Positions 45,587-54,780 of a DNA stretch of 64,000 nucleotides are shown in pieces. This DNA is from Vibrio rhizosphaerae. GTDB lineage: Bacteria; Pseudomonadota; Gammaproteobacteria; Enterobacterales; Vibrionaceae. The notes below the pieces were generated by a model. It was given only the letters and a program-made list of their open reading frames with translations. It was not told the DNA's origin and searched no databases. The stretch covers positions 620,001 to 684,000 of the forward strand of contig NZ_AP024903.1 of assembly GCF_024347095.1 (NCBI RefSeq), in the 5' to 3' direction. The position numbers were made by a program, and so were the translations under genes. Numbering within the stretch: position 1 is the first letter of the stretch; each line of letters opens with the position of its first letter.

Positions 45587-47155
45587 ATGCAGTTAGCTAG
45601 GTGGCTTTTATCTTTACATCACCGGTTACTCGGTGGTTTGTTACTGATTTGTTTGACGGCAGTTGCTGTCACTACTCAAGCCAGTGAATCGGAATCAACA
45701 AGTCTGCCCACGCCGACATTACTGGAAAGTTTTGACTCGATGACGGGGTGGTCCGTCAATCGTGGGGGAACCTTCCGGCAGGTTTGTCCGGTGACGGAAG
45801 GGCAGGGAGCCATGGCTGTGTTGGGGAAGGGTAAAGAACTGTCCCATGCCATTGCCCAGAAGCGTTTATCGGCGTCGATCAATTCGAATGATATGGGCGT
45901 GATTGCCTTTGCTGTTCACAAAGCGTTACCTCGTGTGACGAGCAACCTGAATGTCAGACTGGGAACCGCTGGTGGTTCGTACACCGGCATCAATTATAAT
46001 CTCAATGTCGCCAATCTGAATTCGAATGCACCGCTGAAAACGTATTGGATTGCATTTCATCAATCAGAAGATCCCTTGTTGTCTCAATCGGTTGATGTCA
46101 CCAGAGTTCGGGTCAGCTCACCGGCTCGTACCGCGCCTTATTTGATCAACAATACCATTGATTCACTATATGCGAATGCAAAAGGTCAACCCACCGTCGT
46201 CATCGGTTTTGACGATGGTGAAGATACGATAGAAAGCATTGCTTATCCCTATATGGCGCAATATGGGTTAGTCGGCACTATTTATGTACCAACCGAGCAG
46301 GTTGGGTGGACGAATCGGTTAACTTGGGAGCAGATTTCGATGTTGTCGGATGCCGGCTGGGCGATTAGCGTGGATGGTTCACCCGATGATACGCCGATGA
46401 CCGATGCTGCGGATGTTGCCACTGCCGTTACCAATGCGACTTCCGCGTGGGATGCGTTGAAACAACATGGCCTTGATTCCGAGGCGATGTACCATTTCTG
46501 TTATCCCGGCGGGAAGTTTTTTGACACCAAGGTCCGGCCGATTCAGGTCACATCGATGACTTCCGATGGCTCAAATGTGGTGACACTGGATAGCAATTAT
46601 CCGATTCATGTCGGGATGCGCGTTTATGGTTCAAATATTCCTAAGAATACCTATGTCATTAATGGTGGCGGCGATGCAGTCTCTTCGGTCACTTTGTCAC
46701 AAAAGATTCCGCCACAGAACTTACCCGCGATGTTTAACGATGAGTCGGGGGAGTTTTATTTAGATAAACTGCCAGAGGCACTCCGGGATGCCGGGTTTAA
46801 GTCCGGACGAATTACCGTCGGCGGGGATATGTACACGCGTTTTGGTTTTGGCGGCCGGGAGATGACCACTATTGGTCAGGGCGTTTCTTATATGACATTT
46901 AATCAGTTTTCTCCGTTGTTAGATCGCGTGCTTTTACGCGGTACGACGCTTGAAACCTATTTTCACCGGATCGTGCCTGACCCGGAAGAGGGGTGGACAC
47001 CTGATACACCCAATCCGGGGATCAATGTGTATGAGTCATTTTTCAAAGCCTACATTGATGCTGTCGCTGAAAAGGTTCAGGCCGGAGAACTGGTGGTGCT
47101 GACCAAACCGCAGTGGTATGAGCGAGATATTAAAAAGACAGTGCCTGAATCATAG
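45587..47155 (+). CDS. exported NodB-fold protein, probable pseudo-deacetylase
   Basis: A 522-residue exported protein with a signal peptide (LLGGLLLICLTAVAVTTQA), an N-terminal beta domain (about 35-195) and a NodB-like domain beginning VVIGFDDGEDTIESIAYPYMAQYGLVGTIYVPTEQVG. The first motif (FDDG) and a late YPGGKF are kept, but the zinc-binding H-x3-H segment, expected after DAGW, reads ISVDGSPDDTPM with no histidine. A beta segment (about 323-385, VGMRVYGSNIPKNTYVINGGG) of a type seen in surface and phage-tail proteins is inserted. I infer binding rather than catalysis. Confidence 0.75.
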   Translation: MQLARWLLSLHHRLLGGLLLICLTAVAVTTQASESESTSLPTPTLLESFDSMTGWSVNRGGTFRQVCPVTEGQGAMAVLGKGKELSHAIAQKRLSASINSNDMGVIAFAVHKALPRVTSNLNVRLGTAGGSYTGINYNLNVANLNSNAPLKTYWIAFHQSEDPLLSQSVDVTRVRVSSPARTAPYLINNTIDSLYANAKGQPTVVIGFDDGEDTIESIAYPYMAQYGLVGTIYVPTEQVGWTNRLTWEQISMLSDAGWAISVDGSPDDTPMTDAADVATAVTNATSAWDALKQHGLDSEAMYHFCYPGGKFFDTKVRPIQVTSMTSDGSNVVTLDSNYPIHVGMRVYGSNIPKNTYVINGGGDAVSSVTLSQKIPPQNLPAMFNDESGEFYLDKLPEALRDAGFKSGRITVGGDMYTRFGFGGREMTTIGQGVSYMTFNQFSPLLDRVLLRGTTLETYFHRIVPDPEEGWTPDTPNPGINVYESFFKAYIDAVAEKVQAGELVVLTKPQWYERDIKKTVPES

Positions 47156-47275
47156 ATACTGTTTTCTGTCCTTTCAGCCCGACTGAGGTGATTTGGTACA
47201 AAATACTACATTCTTTTGGGCTGAATTTCGTTACACTGGTTTCGATAGTCATTTGATTTTGAGGAGCCAGAAATA

Positions 47276-48004
47276 ATGACCCCCTACCTGAATTACAATA
47301 AACGTATTCTTCTGGTGGAAGATGACGTCGAGCTTTCTAGCTTGATCGCGGATTTTTTGTCTCGCTACGGTTTTGACGTGATGACGGTGAATAACGGTAC
47401 TGATGCGATTAAGCAAGTGGCTGATCTTTCGCCGGATCTGGTGATTCTTGATGTAATGTTACCGGGGATGAATGGTATGGAGGTTTGTCGGGAGCTCCGC
47501 ACTTTTTATTCCGGCTATATCTTGATGCAAACGGCTTTAGACGATGATGCTGACCAGATGAAAGGACTGGAAATCGGTGCCGATGATTATGTGATTAAGC
47601 AGGTGCAGCCTCATTTATTACTTTCCCGGATTTATGCTTTATTACGGCGTTCGGAACGAAAATCATCCCATTCCAATATAACGATGGAACCCTATACGCT
47701 GGTCTGCGGACCATTGGTGATTGATTTAAGTAATCGGACCGTTGTGTTGAATCAGGCGCCCGTTGAAACGACCACTGCTGAATTTGAACTCTTGGTTTTA
47801 CTGGCCAGTACGGTTGGTAAAGTGGTCAGCCGGGATGAGATTCTGCAGAAAATCCGTGGTTTTGAATATGATGGTTTAGATCGTTCGATTGATCGCCGTA
47901 TCTCCCGATTAAGACAAAAGCTCGTGTTGGACGATGGTAAAGCGCTGATCAAAACCATCCGGGGGGTTGGCTACCAGTTGTGTGTTTATGCCGAAGAGGA
48001 TTAA
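47276..48004 (+). CDS. orphan OmpR-family response regulator
   Basis: A 242-residue regulator with a receiver domain (LLVEDDVEL, phospho-acceptor Asp59 in VILDVMLPGMNG, Thr in LMQTALDD, Lys108 in DDYVIKQVQP) and a winged-helix DNA-binding domain (about 140-235, ETTTAEFELLVLLASTVGKVVSRDEIL, SIDRRISRLRQKL, IRGVGYQL). Gln replaces the usual cis-Pro after Lys108. GAGGAG precedes the start. No histidine kinase lies nearby, so the partner is elsewhere. It probably regulates adjacent EPS genes. Confidence 0.88.
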   Translation: MTPYLNYNKRILLVEDDVELSSLIADFLSRYGFDVMTVNNGTDAIKQVADLSPDLVILDVMLPGMNGMEVCRELRTFYSGYILMQTALDDDADQMKGLEIGADDYVIKQVQPHLLLSRIYALLRRSERKSSHSNITMEPYTLVCGPLVIDLSNRTVVLNQAPVETTTAEFELLVLLASTVGKVVSRDEILQKIRGFEYDGLDRSIDRRISRLRQKLVLDDGKALIKTIRGVGYQLCVYAEED

Positions 48005-48281
48005 TTCTGTTCCGCCATCACGTGGTATGCAGCGGATAGCGTTGACTCCGGGGAACGGAGTCAGGCTTGCCGTTTCCTCAAAAATTCAATGAACTGGGCC
48101 GCAATCGGATGTTCAGTCTGGCCCGGTCTCCCGTCACAAATCTCCTGTTCAGACTACCGGTTCGCGGTTACAGACTGTCACACAACGTCACTATAAGTCG
48201 CTCAAATATCAGCCTCTTTTCAATGATAATGACTTGCCAATTGATTTTGTCCATTTTCATTGTTGTAGAGGAAAAGTAGTC

Positions 48282-48824
48282 GTGAAAAAATTGATCAGTT
48301 TTTTAGGTGTCGTTAGTGTATTACTCGCATCAACCAGTGAGGCAGCGACATGGATTGGGATTGAAACCGGAGTCGGGTCTTCCGATTATAAATCGGCATC
48401 GGATAATATTGATGTTTCATGGACCGGTGCACTTATGGCCGGGATAGATTTGAATCAGAACTGGAGCGTTTTGGCCGGCTTACATATGGGATCCGGAAGT
48501 AGTGTGCCACGTAAAGACATTGGTATTGCGACGAAGTCAGAAGAAGAGCTGGATTACCGGGCATTATCACTGAGTCTGAACCGCAACTTCTATCTTACGG
48601 ATCGCCAGTTTCTTTATGCGTCTGTCGGGCTGAACTATAACCAGACCGAAGTTGAATTACGTTCAGTCAAAACCATTGACGAAGACGGGATTGGTTATAA
48701 TTTGCGGGCGGGATGGCTGTTTCGATTCAATCAACGTTTTTCATTCAATATCGGACTGCAACGATTGGGGATGAGTGATGTGGATGTCAACTCGGCCAAT
48801 ATCGGCATGATGTACAGATTTTAA
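48282..48824 (+). CDS. small outer-membrane beta-barrel protein
   Basis: A 180-residue protein starting at a GTG (48282) with AGAGGA upstream: signal peptide MKKLISFLGVVSVLLASTSEA-A, then about eight amphipathic strands (TWIGIETGVGSSDYKS, LMAGIDLNQNWSVLAGLHMGSGS, LSLSLNRNFYLTDRQFLYASVGLNYNQ) ending in MMYRF with the terminal aromatic of outer-membrane proteins. It resembles OmpA-like/OmpX-size barrels. Its function is unknown; it is the last gene before the conserved prfC. Confidence 0.75.
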   Translation: MKKLISFLGVVSVLLASTSEAATWIGIETGVGSSDYKSASDNIDVSWTGALMAGIDLNQNWSVLAGLHMGSGSSVPRKDIGIATKSEEELDYRALSLSLNRNFYLTDRQFLYASVGLNYNQTEVELRSVKTIDEDGIGYNLRAGWLFRFNQRFSFNIGLQRLGMSDVDVNSANIGMMYRF

Positions 48825-49098
48825 TTCACATCCGACCGTGATTGATGACGAGTCATTTCATTTTATACGCTGATCCGTTGCTTGCACGCCTGAAAATCGT
48901 GTCGGGCACGGATTTTTCGCTTCGTCAGTCTGATTCATTCACATCACTGGGATTGTTGCACAACCAGATTGTTTAAACAGCCAAGATCAGCGAGAATAGC
49001 AGCCTATTACGATTCACCTGACGGGTTTGATCCGTGGCGCACCTGAAAAGCGCCTGAAAAGTGCGTGCAAATCCGTGTACAGATAAAAGATTTTATTC

Positions 49099-50688
49099 AT
49101 GGCTGACCAGAATTTTCTCAACGAAGTTAATAAGCGAAGAACCTTTGCGATCATTTCCCACCCGGATGCGGGTAAAACCACCATTACTGAAAAAGTGTTG
49201 TTATTCGGACGTGCGATTCAACAGGCCGGTACGGTCAAAGGGCGTGGCTCGAATCAACATGCGAAATCGGACTGGATGGATATGGAAAAAGAGCGGGGCA
49301 TCTCGATTACCACGTCAGTCATGCAATTTCCTTATAATGATTGCCTGGTTAACCTGCTCGATACTCCCGGACACGAAGACTTTTCTGAAGATACCTATCG
49401 GACGCTGACTGCGGTCGATTCTTGCCTGATGGTGATCGATGCTGCCAAAGGGGTTGAAGACCGGACCCGTAAGCTGATGGAAGTCACCCGTCTGCGGGAT
49501 ACACCGATTGTTACCTTCATGAATAAGTTGGACCGCGATATCCGCGATCCGATGGAGCTGTTAGATGAAGTAGAGAATGAGCTGGATATTCTTTGTGCGC
49601 CGGTGACTTGGCCGATTGGCTGCGGTAAAAACTTCAAAGGTGTTTATCACCTACGCCGTGATGAAACCATTTTATATTCGACCGGTCAGGGGCATACCAT
49701 TCAAGAATTGCGGATCGTCAAAGGGCTTGATAATCCGGAGCTCGATCAGGCAGTCGGTGATGATCTGGCCGCGCAACTGCGAGAAGAGCTGGAACTGGTT
49801 GTCGGTGCTTCGAATGAGTTTGATCAGGAACTGTTCCTGCAGGGTGAGTTGACTCCGGTATTCTTCGGCACAGCCTTGGGGAACTTTGGTGTTGATCATA
49901 TGCTTGATGGGCTGACGGAATGGGCACCTGCGCCGCTGGGGCGTCAAACGGCTGACCGTGTTGTTGAGGCGACGGAAGAAAAATTCTCTGGGTTTGTGTT
50001 TAAAATTCAGGCCAATATGGATCCTAAACACCGTGACCGTATCGCCTTTATGCGGATTGTCTCCGGTGCTTACCAGCAAGGGATGAAGATCAATCACGTA
50101 CGAATCGGTAAACAGGTCAGTATTTCTGATGCAGTGACGTTTATGGCCGGTGACCGGGCGCGTGCTGAAGAGGCGTTTGCCGGCGATATTATCGGTTTAC
50201 ACAACCACGGTACAATTCAGATCGGGGATACTTTTACGCAGGGAGAAACAATGAAGTTCTCCGGCATCCCGAATTTTGCGCCTGAGCTGTTCCGTCGCAT
50301 TCGTCTTAAAGATCCATTGAAGCAGAAACAACTGCTGAAAGGATTGGTGCAGTTATCTGAAGAAGGGGCGGTGCAGGTCTTCCGTCCGATGCAGAATAAC
50401 GATCTGATCGTTGGCGCGGTCGGGGTGCTACAGTTTGACGTGGTCGTGGCTCGGCTGAAATCTGAGTATAACGTGGAAGCGATTTATGAGAGTGTCAATG
50501 TGGCAACGGCACGCTGGGTCGAGTGTGATGATGCGAAGAAATTAGATGAATTTCAGCGTAAGAATCAGGCTAATCTTGCATTGGATGGTGGAGATAATCT
50601 GGCTTATATCGCGCCAACGATGGTCAATCTCAATCTGGCTAAAGAACGTTTTCCGGACATTGATTTTCGCGCTACCCGTGAGCACTAA
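49099..50688 (+). CDS. prfC: peptide chain release factor 3
   Basis: RF3 is the translational GTPase that removes RF1/RF2 from the ribosome after peptide release. The 529-residue product (E. coli 529) has the G domain with [32 protein letters not shown] (switch I), [12 protein letters not shown] and NKLDRD, followed by the EF-Tu-like domain 2 and the RF3 C-terminal domain ([17 protein letters not shown]). It ends at a bidirectional terminator shared with srmB. Confidence 0.97.
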   Translation: MADQNFLNEVNKRRTFAIISHPDAGKTTITEKVLLFGRAIQQAGTVKGRGSNQHAKSDWMDMEKERGISITTSVMQFPYNDCLVNLLDTPGHEDFSEDTYRTLTAVDSCLMVIDAAKGVEDRTRKLMEVTRLRDTPIVTFMNKLDRDIRDPMELLDEVENELDILCAPVTWPIGCGKNFKGVYHLRRDETILYSTGQGHTIQELRIVKGLDNPELDQAVGDDLAAQLREELELVVGASNEFDQELFLQGELTPVFFGTALGNFGVDHMLDGLTEWAPAPLGRQTADRVVEATEEKFSGFVFKIQANMDPKHRDRIAFMRIVSGAYQQGMKINHVRIGKQVSISDAVTFMAGDRARAEEAFAGDIIGLHNHGTIQIGDTFTQGETMKFSGIPNFAPELFRRIRLKDPLKQKQLLKGLVQLSEEGAVQVFRPMQNNDLIVGAVGVLQFDVVVARLKSEYNVEAIYESVNVATARWVECDDAKKLDEFQRKNQANLALDGGDNLAYIAPTMVNLNLAKERFPDIDFRATREH

Positions 50689-50706
50689 TCACGCCACGGC
50701 AGAGAC

Positions 50707-50733
50707 AAAAAAGCTCCCTCGGGGAGCTTTTTT
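50707..50733. terminator. bidirectional terminator prfC / srmB
   Basis: AAAAAAGCTCCC-TCG-GGGAGCTTTTTT with flanking A and T runs works in both directions. Confidence 0.92.
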
Positions 50734-50754
50734 GATCTCGGTGTGAAAGCAACA

Positions 50755-51999
50755 TTACTTTTTCTTTTTAGCCGCTTTCTTCTTCACCGCTTTTTTATCT
50801 TTAGTTGCTGCCTTTTTCTTCGCCGGTGACTTTTTCTTTTTGAAGACCGGTTTTTTATGCTGCGGTCGTAAACCGTCGATAAAGCGCTCTTTGATCTCTT
50901 CGTTCATATAACGCTGAATTCGTTCGATCATCGGTTGGTCATGCGCTTCAACCAGTGAAATCGCAATTCCTTTTTTCCCGGCCCGGGCCGTTCGGCCGAT
51001 ACGGTGCAGGAATACATCGGCGGTTCTGGGCAGATCATAGTTGATCACATGGCTGATGTCGGAAATATCTAAGCCGCGGGCGGCGACATCCGTTGCCAGT
51101 AAAATATTGATCTCTCCTTCACGAAAGCGGGTAATTGCATTATTACGCCGCTCTTGCGGCATTTCACCCTGAATCCATGCACAAGGGATCTGGCTGCGTT
51201 CTAATTCTGAACGTAACTCTGCCAGTCGCTCCCGGGTTTTGATGAAGACGATAGCGCGCTGAGACTGGGCGGTCAGGATCTCTTTGAGCAGTTCATTCTT
51301 ATGCGCCAGACTGTCTGCACGATGGTACCACTGAGTGATTTTTTTCCGTTCCCGTCTTGGCGGTTCGGCGCGGACTTCTGCCGGTTCGTTCAACAGATCT
51401 GCGGCAAACCCGTCAACTCCTTTTCCTTCCAGTGTGGCAGAGAACAGTAAGGTCTGTTTACGCCAGCGACATTCGGTGGAAAGGCGATTCACGGTTGGTG
51501 CAAAGCCCATATCCAGCATGCGATCCGCTTCATCTAAGATCAGCCATTCAATGGCCCGACAGTCAAAACGCTCGGCCTCAATGTACTCCATTAACCGACC
51601 GGGCGTTGCTACCACAATATCTTGTGTCGCATTGAGCAGATCGGCATGCTGCTGATATTGGACGCCACCGGTGATCGTGACGATTTTCAGATGGGTGAAT
51701 TGCGCCAGTGTCTGGATCTGTTCCGCCACCTGAATGGCCAGTTCCCGGGTCGGCGTGAGGATCAGGATTCGGGCAGGCCCCGGCTTTTTCCGTGGAAAGT
51801 CGATTAAATACTGAATCGCGGGCAAGCCAAAAGCGGCAGTTTTTCCGGTACCGGTTGGGGCAGAAGCCATGACATCCCGACCATCTAAAGCATAGGGAAT
51901 GGACTCGGCCTGAACTTGCGTCGGACGAGTAAATCCTGCTTTTTCAATGGCTTCAAGAAGACAAGGATCTAATTCTAAGTCTGAAAAATTTTTAATCAC
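50755..51999 (-). CDS. srmB: ATP-dependent RNA helicase SrmB
   Basis: SrmB is a DEAD-box helicase in early 50S assembly. The product has FTRPTQVQAESIPYALDGRDVMASAPTGTGKTAAF (Q motif and motif I), PTRELAIQV, TPGRL, DEAD (motif II), FSATLEG (motif III), DVAARGLDISDISHVIN and HRIGRTARAGKKG. The last 40 residues are a Lys-rich tail. I start at a GTG at 51999 (MIKNFSDLELD), which aligns with the known N-terminus; the frame upstream (to 52107) lacks similarity. The result is 414 residues. Confidence 0.93.
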   Translation of the reverse strand: MIKNFSDLELDPCLLEAIEKAGFTRPTQVQAESIPYALDGRDVMASAPTGTGKTAAFGLPAIQYLIDFPRKKPGPARILILTPTRELAIQVAEQIQTLAQFTHLKIVTITGGVQYQQHADLLNATQDIVVATPGRLMEYIEAERFDCRAIEWLILDEADRMLDMGFAPTVNRLSTECRWRKQTLLFSATLEGKGVDGFAADLLNEPAEVRAEPPRRERKKITQWYHRADSLAHKNELLKEILTAQSQRAIVFIKTRERLAELRSELERSQIPCAWIQGEMPQERRNNAITRFREGEINILLATDVAARGLDISDISHVINYDLPRTADVFLHRIGRTARAGKKGIAISLVEAHDQPMIERIQRYMNEEIKERFIDGLRPQHKKPVFKKKKSPAKKKAATKDKKAVKKKAAKKKK

Positions 52000-52169
52000 G
52001 GCTATTTCTCTGCTTGTCGAACGCTCTGCATCAAAACGCTCATTCATCAAACTATCTGTTAAGCTATCCGTTATCCGAGACAGGTGCAACGGGGATGGCA
52101 AAACCAAAGCTCGGCATTATAGAGACTTCCATCACGATCTTACATCCTTTTTTACATCTTCAGGCTTTT

Positions 52170-52892
52170 TTACATTTTGAGGTAAAACGCCCGGGTCAGT
52201 TCGGTAAACGCCGATGTATAGCTGTTTTGAGCGCGAATTGTGAGCTGGGTGAATTCACAGGCCGATGGTGCTGTTTTGCTGAGTGAAAACAGTACCCGGG
52301 CAGGAGGTTTGGTATCGGTGGGAGAGACCAGACAATAGCGGGTTAGAAACCACCCCTGTTGTTTGGCGACTTCAATCAGCGCATCCCCTTCCTGACAAGG
52401 CAAAATCATACTGAGTTGTCCTGAAGGTGAAAGCAAATGATAACAATGATGTAAAAGCTGTTGGTGAGAGAAGCCGGAAACGTGTCGGGCCAGTGCCCGT
52501 TCCGGCACGACGGACGTTTGCCCTGAGGTGAAATAAGGCGGATTGCAGATAATCGCATCATAATCCGACCGGGGAGCAAAAGTTAAGATATCTTGATGTT
52601 CTATTTTGATCCGTGATGCCCATGGCGAATGATCCCGGTTGTGGATCGCCGTCTGAATGGCTTGTTGATCAATATCGAGTGCCGTGATCTGTGCCGTTGG
52701 AAAACGTTGGGCACAAAATAAAGCCAATAAGCCGGTGCCGGTACCGATATCGAGAATCGAACGAAGATGCTCGCCATTCATCCAGGCACCTAATAACACA
52801 CCATCCGTACTCACGGGCATGCCGCACTCGCCAGCGGAGACCGAAAATTGTTTGAAATGAAACGTTTTGGGGGACGGTGAGCCTTTTTTCAT
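52170..52892 (-). CDS. trmN6: tRNA1(Val) (adenine(37)-N6)-methyltransferase TrmN6
   Basis: TrmN6 (YfiC) N6-methylates A37 of tRNA-Val1. The 240-residue product has the SAM site LDIGTGTGLLALFCAQRFP and the catalytic NPPY (CNPPYFTSG), with VSTDGVLLGAW before and TELTRAFYLKM at the end, matching the E. coli length (245). I choose the ATG at 52892 because the 59 residues upstream of it do not match the family. It is adjacent to srmB, as in E. coli, but here both lie on the same strand. Confidence 0.9.
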   Translation of the reverse strand: MKKGSPSPKTFHFKQFSVSAGECGMPVSTDGVLLGAWMNGEHLRSILDIGTGTGLLALFCAQRFPTAQITALDIDQQAIQTAIHNRDHSPWASRIKIEHQDILTFAPRSDYDAIICNPPYFTSGQTSVVPERALARHVSGFSHQQLLHHCYHLLSPSGQLSMILPCQEGDALIEVAKQQGWFLTRYCLVSPTDTKPPARVLFSLSKTAPSACEFTQLTIRAQNSYTSAFTELTRAFYLKM

Positions 52893-53100
52893 CGATATTG
52901 TTTTATCCGGCGTTGACTTCACTTCACCGAAGCGGCGTTCAATGCTTTTCCGGTCATGAGGTGTACATTGAGCGAGATGTTGGCAGGAATCGTATGACCT
53001 TTCAAGTCCATCCAGCAGAGACTGCATTTGTGAATAAGTTGTACCAATAGTTTTTATTTTTTGTATCATTTTTTTACTTTCTTATTGGTTTTTTGTTCTA

Positions 53101-53155
53101 GTAAATGTGAATTTACATGGATCAATTGACTATTTTTTATCGTTTTATTGATTAT
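53101..53155 (+). promoter_or_regulatory. candidate brnQ operator and promoter
   Basis: GTAAAT-GTGA-ATTTAC (53101-53116) is a perfect dyad just upstream of TTGACT (53126-53131), followed after 18 bp by GATTAT (53150-53155). The 354-bp gap between trmN6 and brnQ is otherwise AT-rich without a gene. Confidence 0.35.
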
Positions 53156-53246
53156 TTCATTCTGTTTGTTCATTATCGCCGCATAAAAACGAGAGGCAGT
53201 CTACTGCCGCAGTGACAAACACAACATAAACATAAGAAGGTGCTCT

Positions 53247-54563
53247 GTGAAACAGACATTGAAATTAACCGATATTATGGCGGTCGGCTTTATGCTGTTC
53301 GCTTTTTTTCTTGGGGCCGGTAACATCATTTTTCCTCCGCTTGCCGGACAAATGGCAGGCGAACACCTTTCATCGGCAATGGGTGGATTTCTCCTGACGG
53401 CCGTCGGACTCCCTTTAATTGCTATTATTGCGGTTGCGGTTGCAGGCGGCAGCTGGCAACACCTGACCAAAGATTTACCACTTAGAGTCTCGACGATTAT
53501 GGCGGTGCTGATTTTTATCATTATCGGCCCTGCTTTTGCCGCCCCCCGAACCGGGCTTGTTGCTTTTGAGATGGCATTTAACCCCTTGGTTGGTGACAGT
53601 AGCTTTGCTAATCTGACTTTTTTCTCTGTTCTATTTTTTGTCGTTGCTGCTTTTTTCTCTTGGTCTCAAGGGAAACTGATTGATTTAATTGGTAAGGTTT
53701 TAACGCCAACGTTATTTGTCGGTCTGATTATTGTTGCTGTGGGTGTCGTTGTTCATCCACAAGGAACGATTGTGGCTGCGCAAGGCGCGTATCTGGAAAA
53801 ACCTTTAACCACAGGTTTTCTGGAAGGTTATAACACCATGGATACCTTCGCGTCGTTGATGTTCGGGATGTTGATGGTGGATGTCCTGCGCGGCAAAGGG
53901 ATTACCGAATCTCAAGCCACGACCAAGTATCTGATTGCGGCCGCCTTTATTGCGGCTTTCGGTCTCGCATTTGTCTATATTTCGTTGTTCTATCTGGGAG
54001 CAACCAGTTCAGTCATTGCGAGCGGGGCTGACAACGGTGGGGTGATTCTCAGTCTGTATGTGCAGGCGATGTTTGGCTACTTTGGGCAAGTTGTTTTATC
54101 CATTATTGTATTGTTGGCTTGTCTGACGACAGCGATTGGTCTCATTTCTGCGTGTTCTGATTACTTTAGTTCACTGACGCGATTCAGTTATCATCAGTGG
54201 GTCATTGTGAACAGTGTGGTTTGTGCTGTGGTTGCAAATGTTGGCTTAAGCCAGTTAATTTCACTGTCTATTCCCGTGCTGTTTGCTTTGTATCCGGTCG
54301 CGATTACGCTGGTTGCACTGACATTTATCCGCAATAAATTACCGAATCCTAAACTGGCTTACCGGATCGCTTTACTGGTGCCTTTCCTGTTTGCGCTGAT
54401 TGATGCTTTCAAATTTGTTGGTGTGGATGTCTCTTATTTCAACTTCCTGCCACTGTTTGAGATTGGCATGGGATGGATCTTACCGACCGTCGTGACATTG
54501 ATTGCCATGTTTTTTATCCCGCGTTCAGAGCAATCGATGACCATGAATGAAGCAACCAACTGA
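53247..54563 (+). CDS. brnQ: branched-chain amino acid:sodium symporter BrnQ
   Basis: A 438-residue LIVCS-family transporter that imports leucine, isoleucine and valine with a cation. About 12 membrane segments are seen. GFMLFAFFLGAGNIIFPPLAGQMAG at the N-terminus and LIDLIGKVLTPTLFVGLI and GYNTMDTFASLMFGML are family signatures. It starts at a GTG (53247) and is a single gene. Two hairpins follow it. Confidence 0.93.
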   Translation: MKQTLKLTDIMAVGFMLFAFFLGAGNIIFPPLAGQMAGEHLSSAMGGFLLTAVGLPLIAIIAVAVAGGSWQHLTKDLPLRVSTIMAVLIFIIIGPAFAAPRTGLVAFEMAFNPLVGDSSFANLTFFSVLFFVVAAFFSWSQGKLIDLIGKVLTPTLFVGLIIVAVGVVVHPQGTIVAAQGAYLEKPLTTGFLEGYNTMDTFASLMFGMLMVDVLRGKGITESQATTKYLIAAAFIAAFGLAFVYISLFYLGATSSVIASGADNGGVILSLYVQAMFGYFGQVVLSIIVLLACLTTAIGLISACSDYFSSLTRFSYHQWVIVNSVVCAVVANVGLSQLISLSIPVLFALYPVAITLVALTFIRNKLPNPKLAYRIALLVPFLFALIDAFKFVGVDVSYFNFLPLFEIGMGWILPTVVTLIAMFFIPRSEQSMTMNEATN

Positions 54564-54622
54564 TTGGTCGCGACGGAGAATTGCCCGGTGAACCTTCACC
54601 GCGATTCTTGTGTTTCGCATCA

Positions 54623-54694
54623 CCGAACGCGACATGATTTCTGATCACATCCGCGTTCGGTTCAGTGATATCGCATGACAGGGAAAGTCATGCG
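54623..54694 (+). repeat. two hairpins between brnQ and prfB
   Basis: CCGAACGCG (54623-54631) pairs with CGCGTTCGG (54652-54660), with a TGAT/ATCA helix possible in its loop; CGCATGAC (54672-54679) pairs with GTCATGCG (54687-54694) over a 7-nt loop. Neither has a proper T run. They may end brnQ transcripts weakly or protect the 3' end. Confidence 0.55.
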
Positions 54695-54780
54695 TAACCC
54701 ACAATTTTTCCTGTATCTTCATCACATTTTTCAGTAGAATTCTTCGGTTAAATTCTACTCTAATAAACGACTGAGCAATC

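Noticed and set aside
49030..49075. Short direct repeats of a CCTGAAAAG-like unit before prfC
   Set aside because: Only two or three imperfect copies, with no structure suggesting a functional array.
52893..53069. 59-codon N-terminal extension of TrmN6
   Set aside because: Not similar to the family; the internal ATG at 52892 gives the expected length.
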